DNA of 64,000 bases, from positions 1-64,000 of the forward strand of contig JAUCBJ010002827.1 in assembly GCA_032718475.1 (NCBI GenBank). Direction: 5' to 3'. This document shows positions 63,825-64,000 of this stretch, one piece after another. This stretch comes from Nemertoderma westbladi. Lineage: Eukaryota; Xenacoelomorpha; Nemertodermatida; Nemertodermatidae. The translations under genes were made by a program, and so were the position numbers. Under the pieces are notes generated by a model, which did no database searches, had not been told where the DNA came from, and saw nothing but the letters and a program-made list of their open reading frames with translations. The stretch's first letter is position 1; every line of letters starts with the position of its first letter.

Positions 63825-64000
63825 AGATTCCAGTCTGGCAAACAGTGAGCTGTGCTGCAGTACTGCAGTAATGGTACCGGTACCGGTAGCCTAGCTCTGT
63901 AGCCAGGTAGCTGTTAGGATTATTACAGTATTAGGCCTACTGCTGTACTGTATTACCGGTATACATTTCCATGCCTGTCTTACGGGGTCATCTCTTCCCC
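63825..64000. other. flank after the palindromic element
   Basis: Short sequence rich in TACCGGTA and AGGCCT palindromes; nothing else seen before the window ends. Confidence 0.4.

Overview
The window is metazoan nuclear DNA, most likely from a marine invertebrate. It is AT-rich and gene-poor, and it is dominated by nested retroelements and satellites. The element set (a Penelope-like element with a GIY-YIG endonuclease, BEL/Pao LTR elements, RTE-like and CR1-like LINEs, a hAT MITE and a tRNA-derived SINE) and the frequent AGGCCT and ACCGGT palindromes fit such a genome. I cannot name the species; an echinoderm-like or other deuterostome affinity is only a guess.

Layout: (1) 1-3919 is intergenic and holds a 10-bp minisatellite at 1991-2513. 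(2) 3920-6856 is the one convincing host gene, an uninterrupted reading frame for a secreted 978-residue protein with eight WAP four-disulfide cores followed by seven lustrin-like Cys-rich repeats. (3) 7997-10464 is a Penelope-like element bounded by ~690-bp inverted arms. (4) 11740-19165 is a decayed BEL/Pao element (BEL-1) with LTRs and a 5-bp target duplication, sitting in one unit of a 742-bp tandem duplication. (5) 20893-21318 and 36382-37180 are two halves of one RTE-like LINE, split by a 15,058-bp LTR retrotransposon on the minus strand (E1, 21319-36376). (6) 37511-39300 holds satellites and a LINE 3' fragment. (7) About 39430-55380 is a CR1-like LINE interrupted by a second large BEL-like element on the minus strand (E2, ~40692-52839) and by a 1,316-bp hAT-type MITE (53271-54586). 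(8) 55995-63824 is a 7.8-kb, largely palindromic element with ~290-bp terminal inverted repeats and a 9-bp target duplication, full of (ACAAAAAC)n and (CACCCAAC)n satellites.

The most interesting observation is a third open reading frame (ORF3) downstream of the integrase, in the position where some retroelements carry env, in both E1 and E2. In E1 it is one intact 1,417-codon frame. In E2 it is broken by two frameshifts and a SINE. Both copies carry what I read as a DEDD-type 3'-5' exonuclease fold (ExoI D-x-E-G, ExoII K-[IV]-G-S-A ... D, a downstream D-T-Q, ExoIII Y-x3-E), followed by two tandem zinc-knuckle-like Cys clusters. Neither has the signal peptide or membrane anchor expected of an envelope protein. 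I know of no described LTR retrotransposon with such an accessory exonuclease. E1 is young (LTRs differ at about six of 1,248 positions by eye), yet it lacks protease and reverse transcriptase, so ORF3 has stayed open in a copy that would depend on other copies to move.

A second candidate novelty is the SINE inserted in E2 ORF3. Downstream of its tRNA-like head it carries a complete hammerhead ribozyme core whose stem III could form only as a dimer through a self-complementary ACGCGT.

All of this was read by eye without alignment software. Domain calls rest on motif recognition, and sites of decay are described as they stand.
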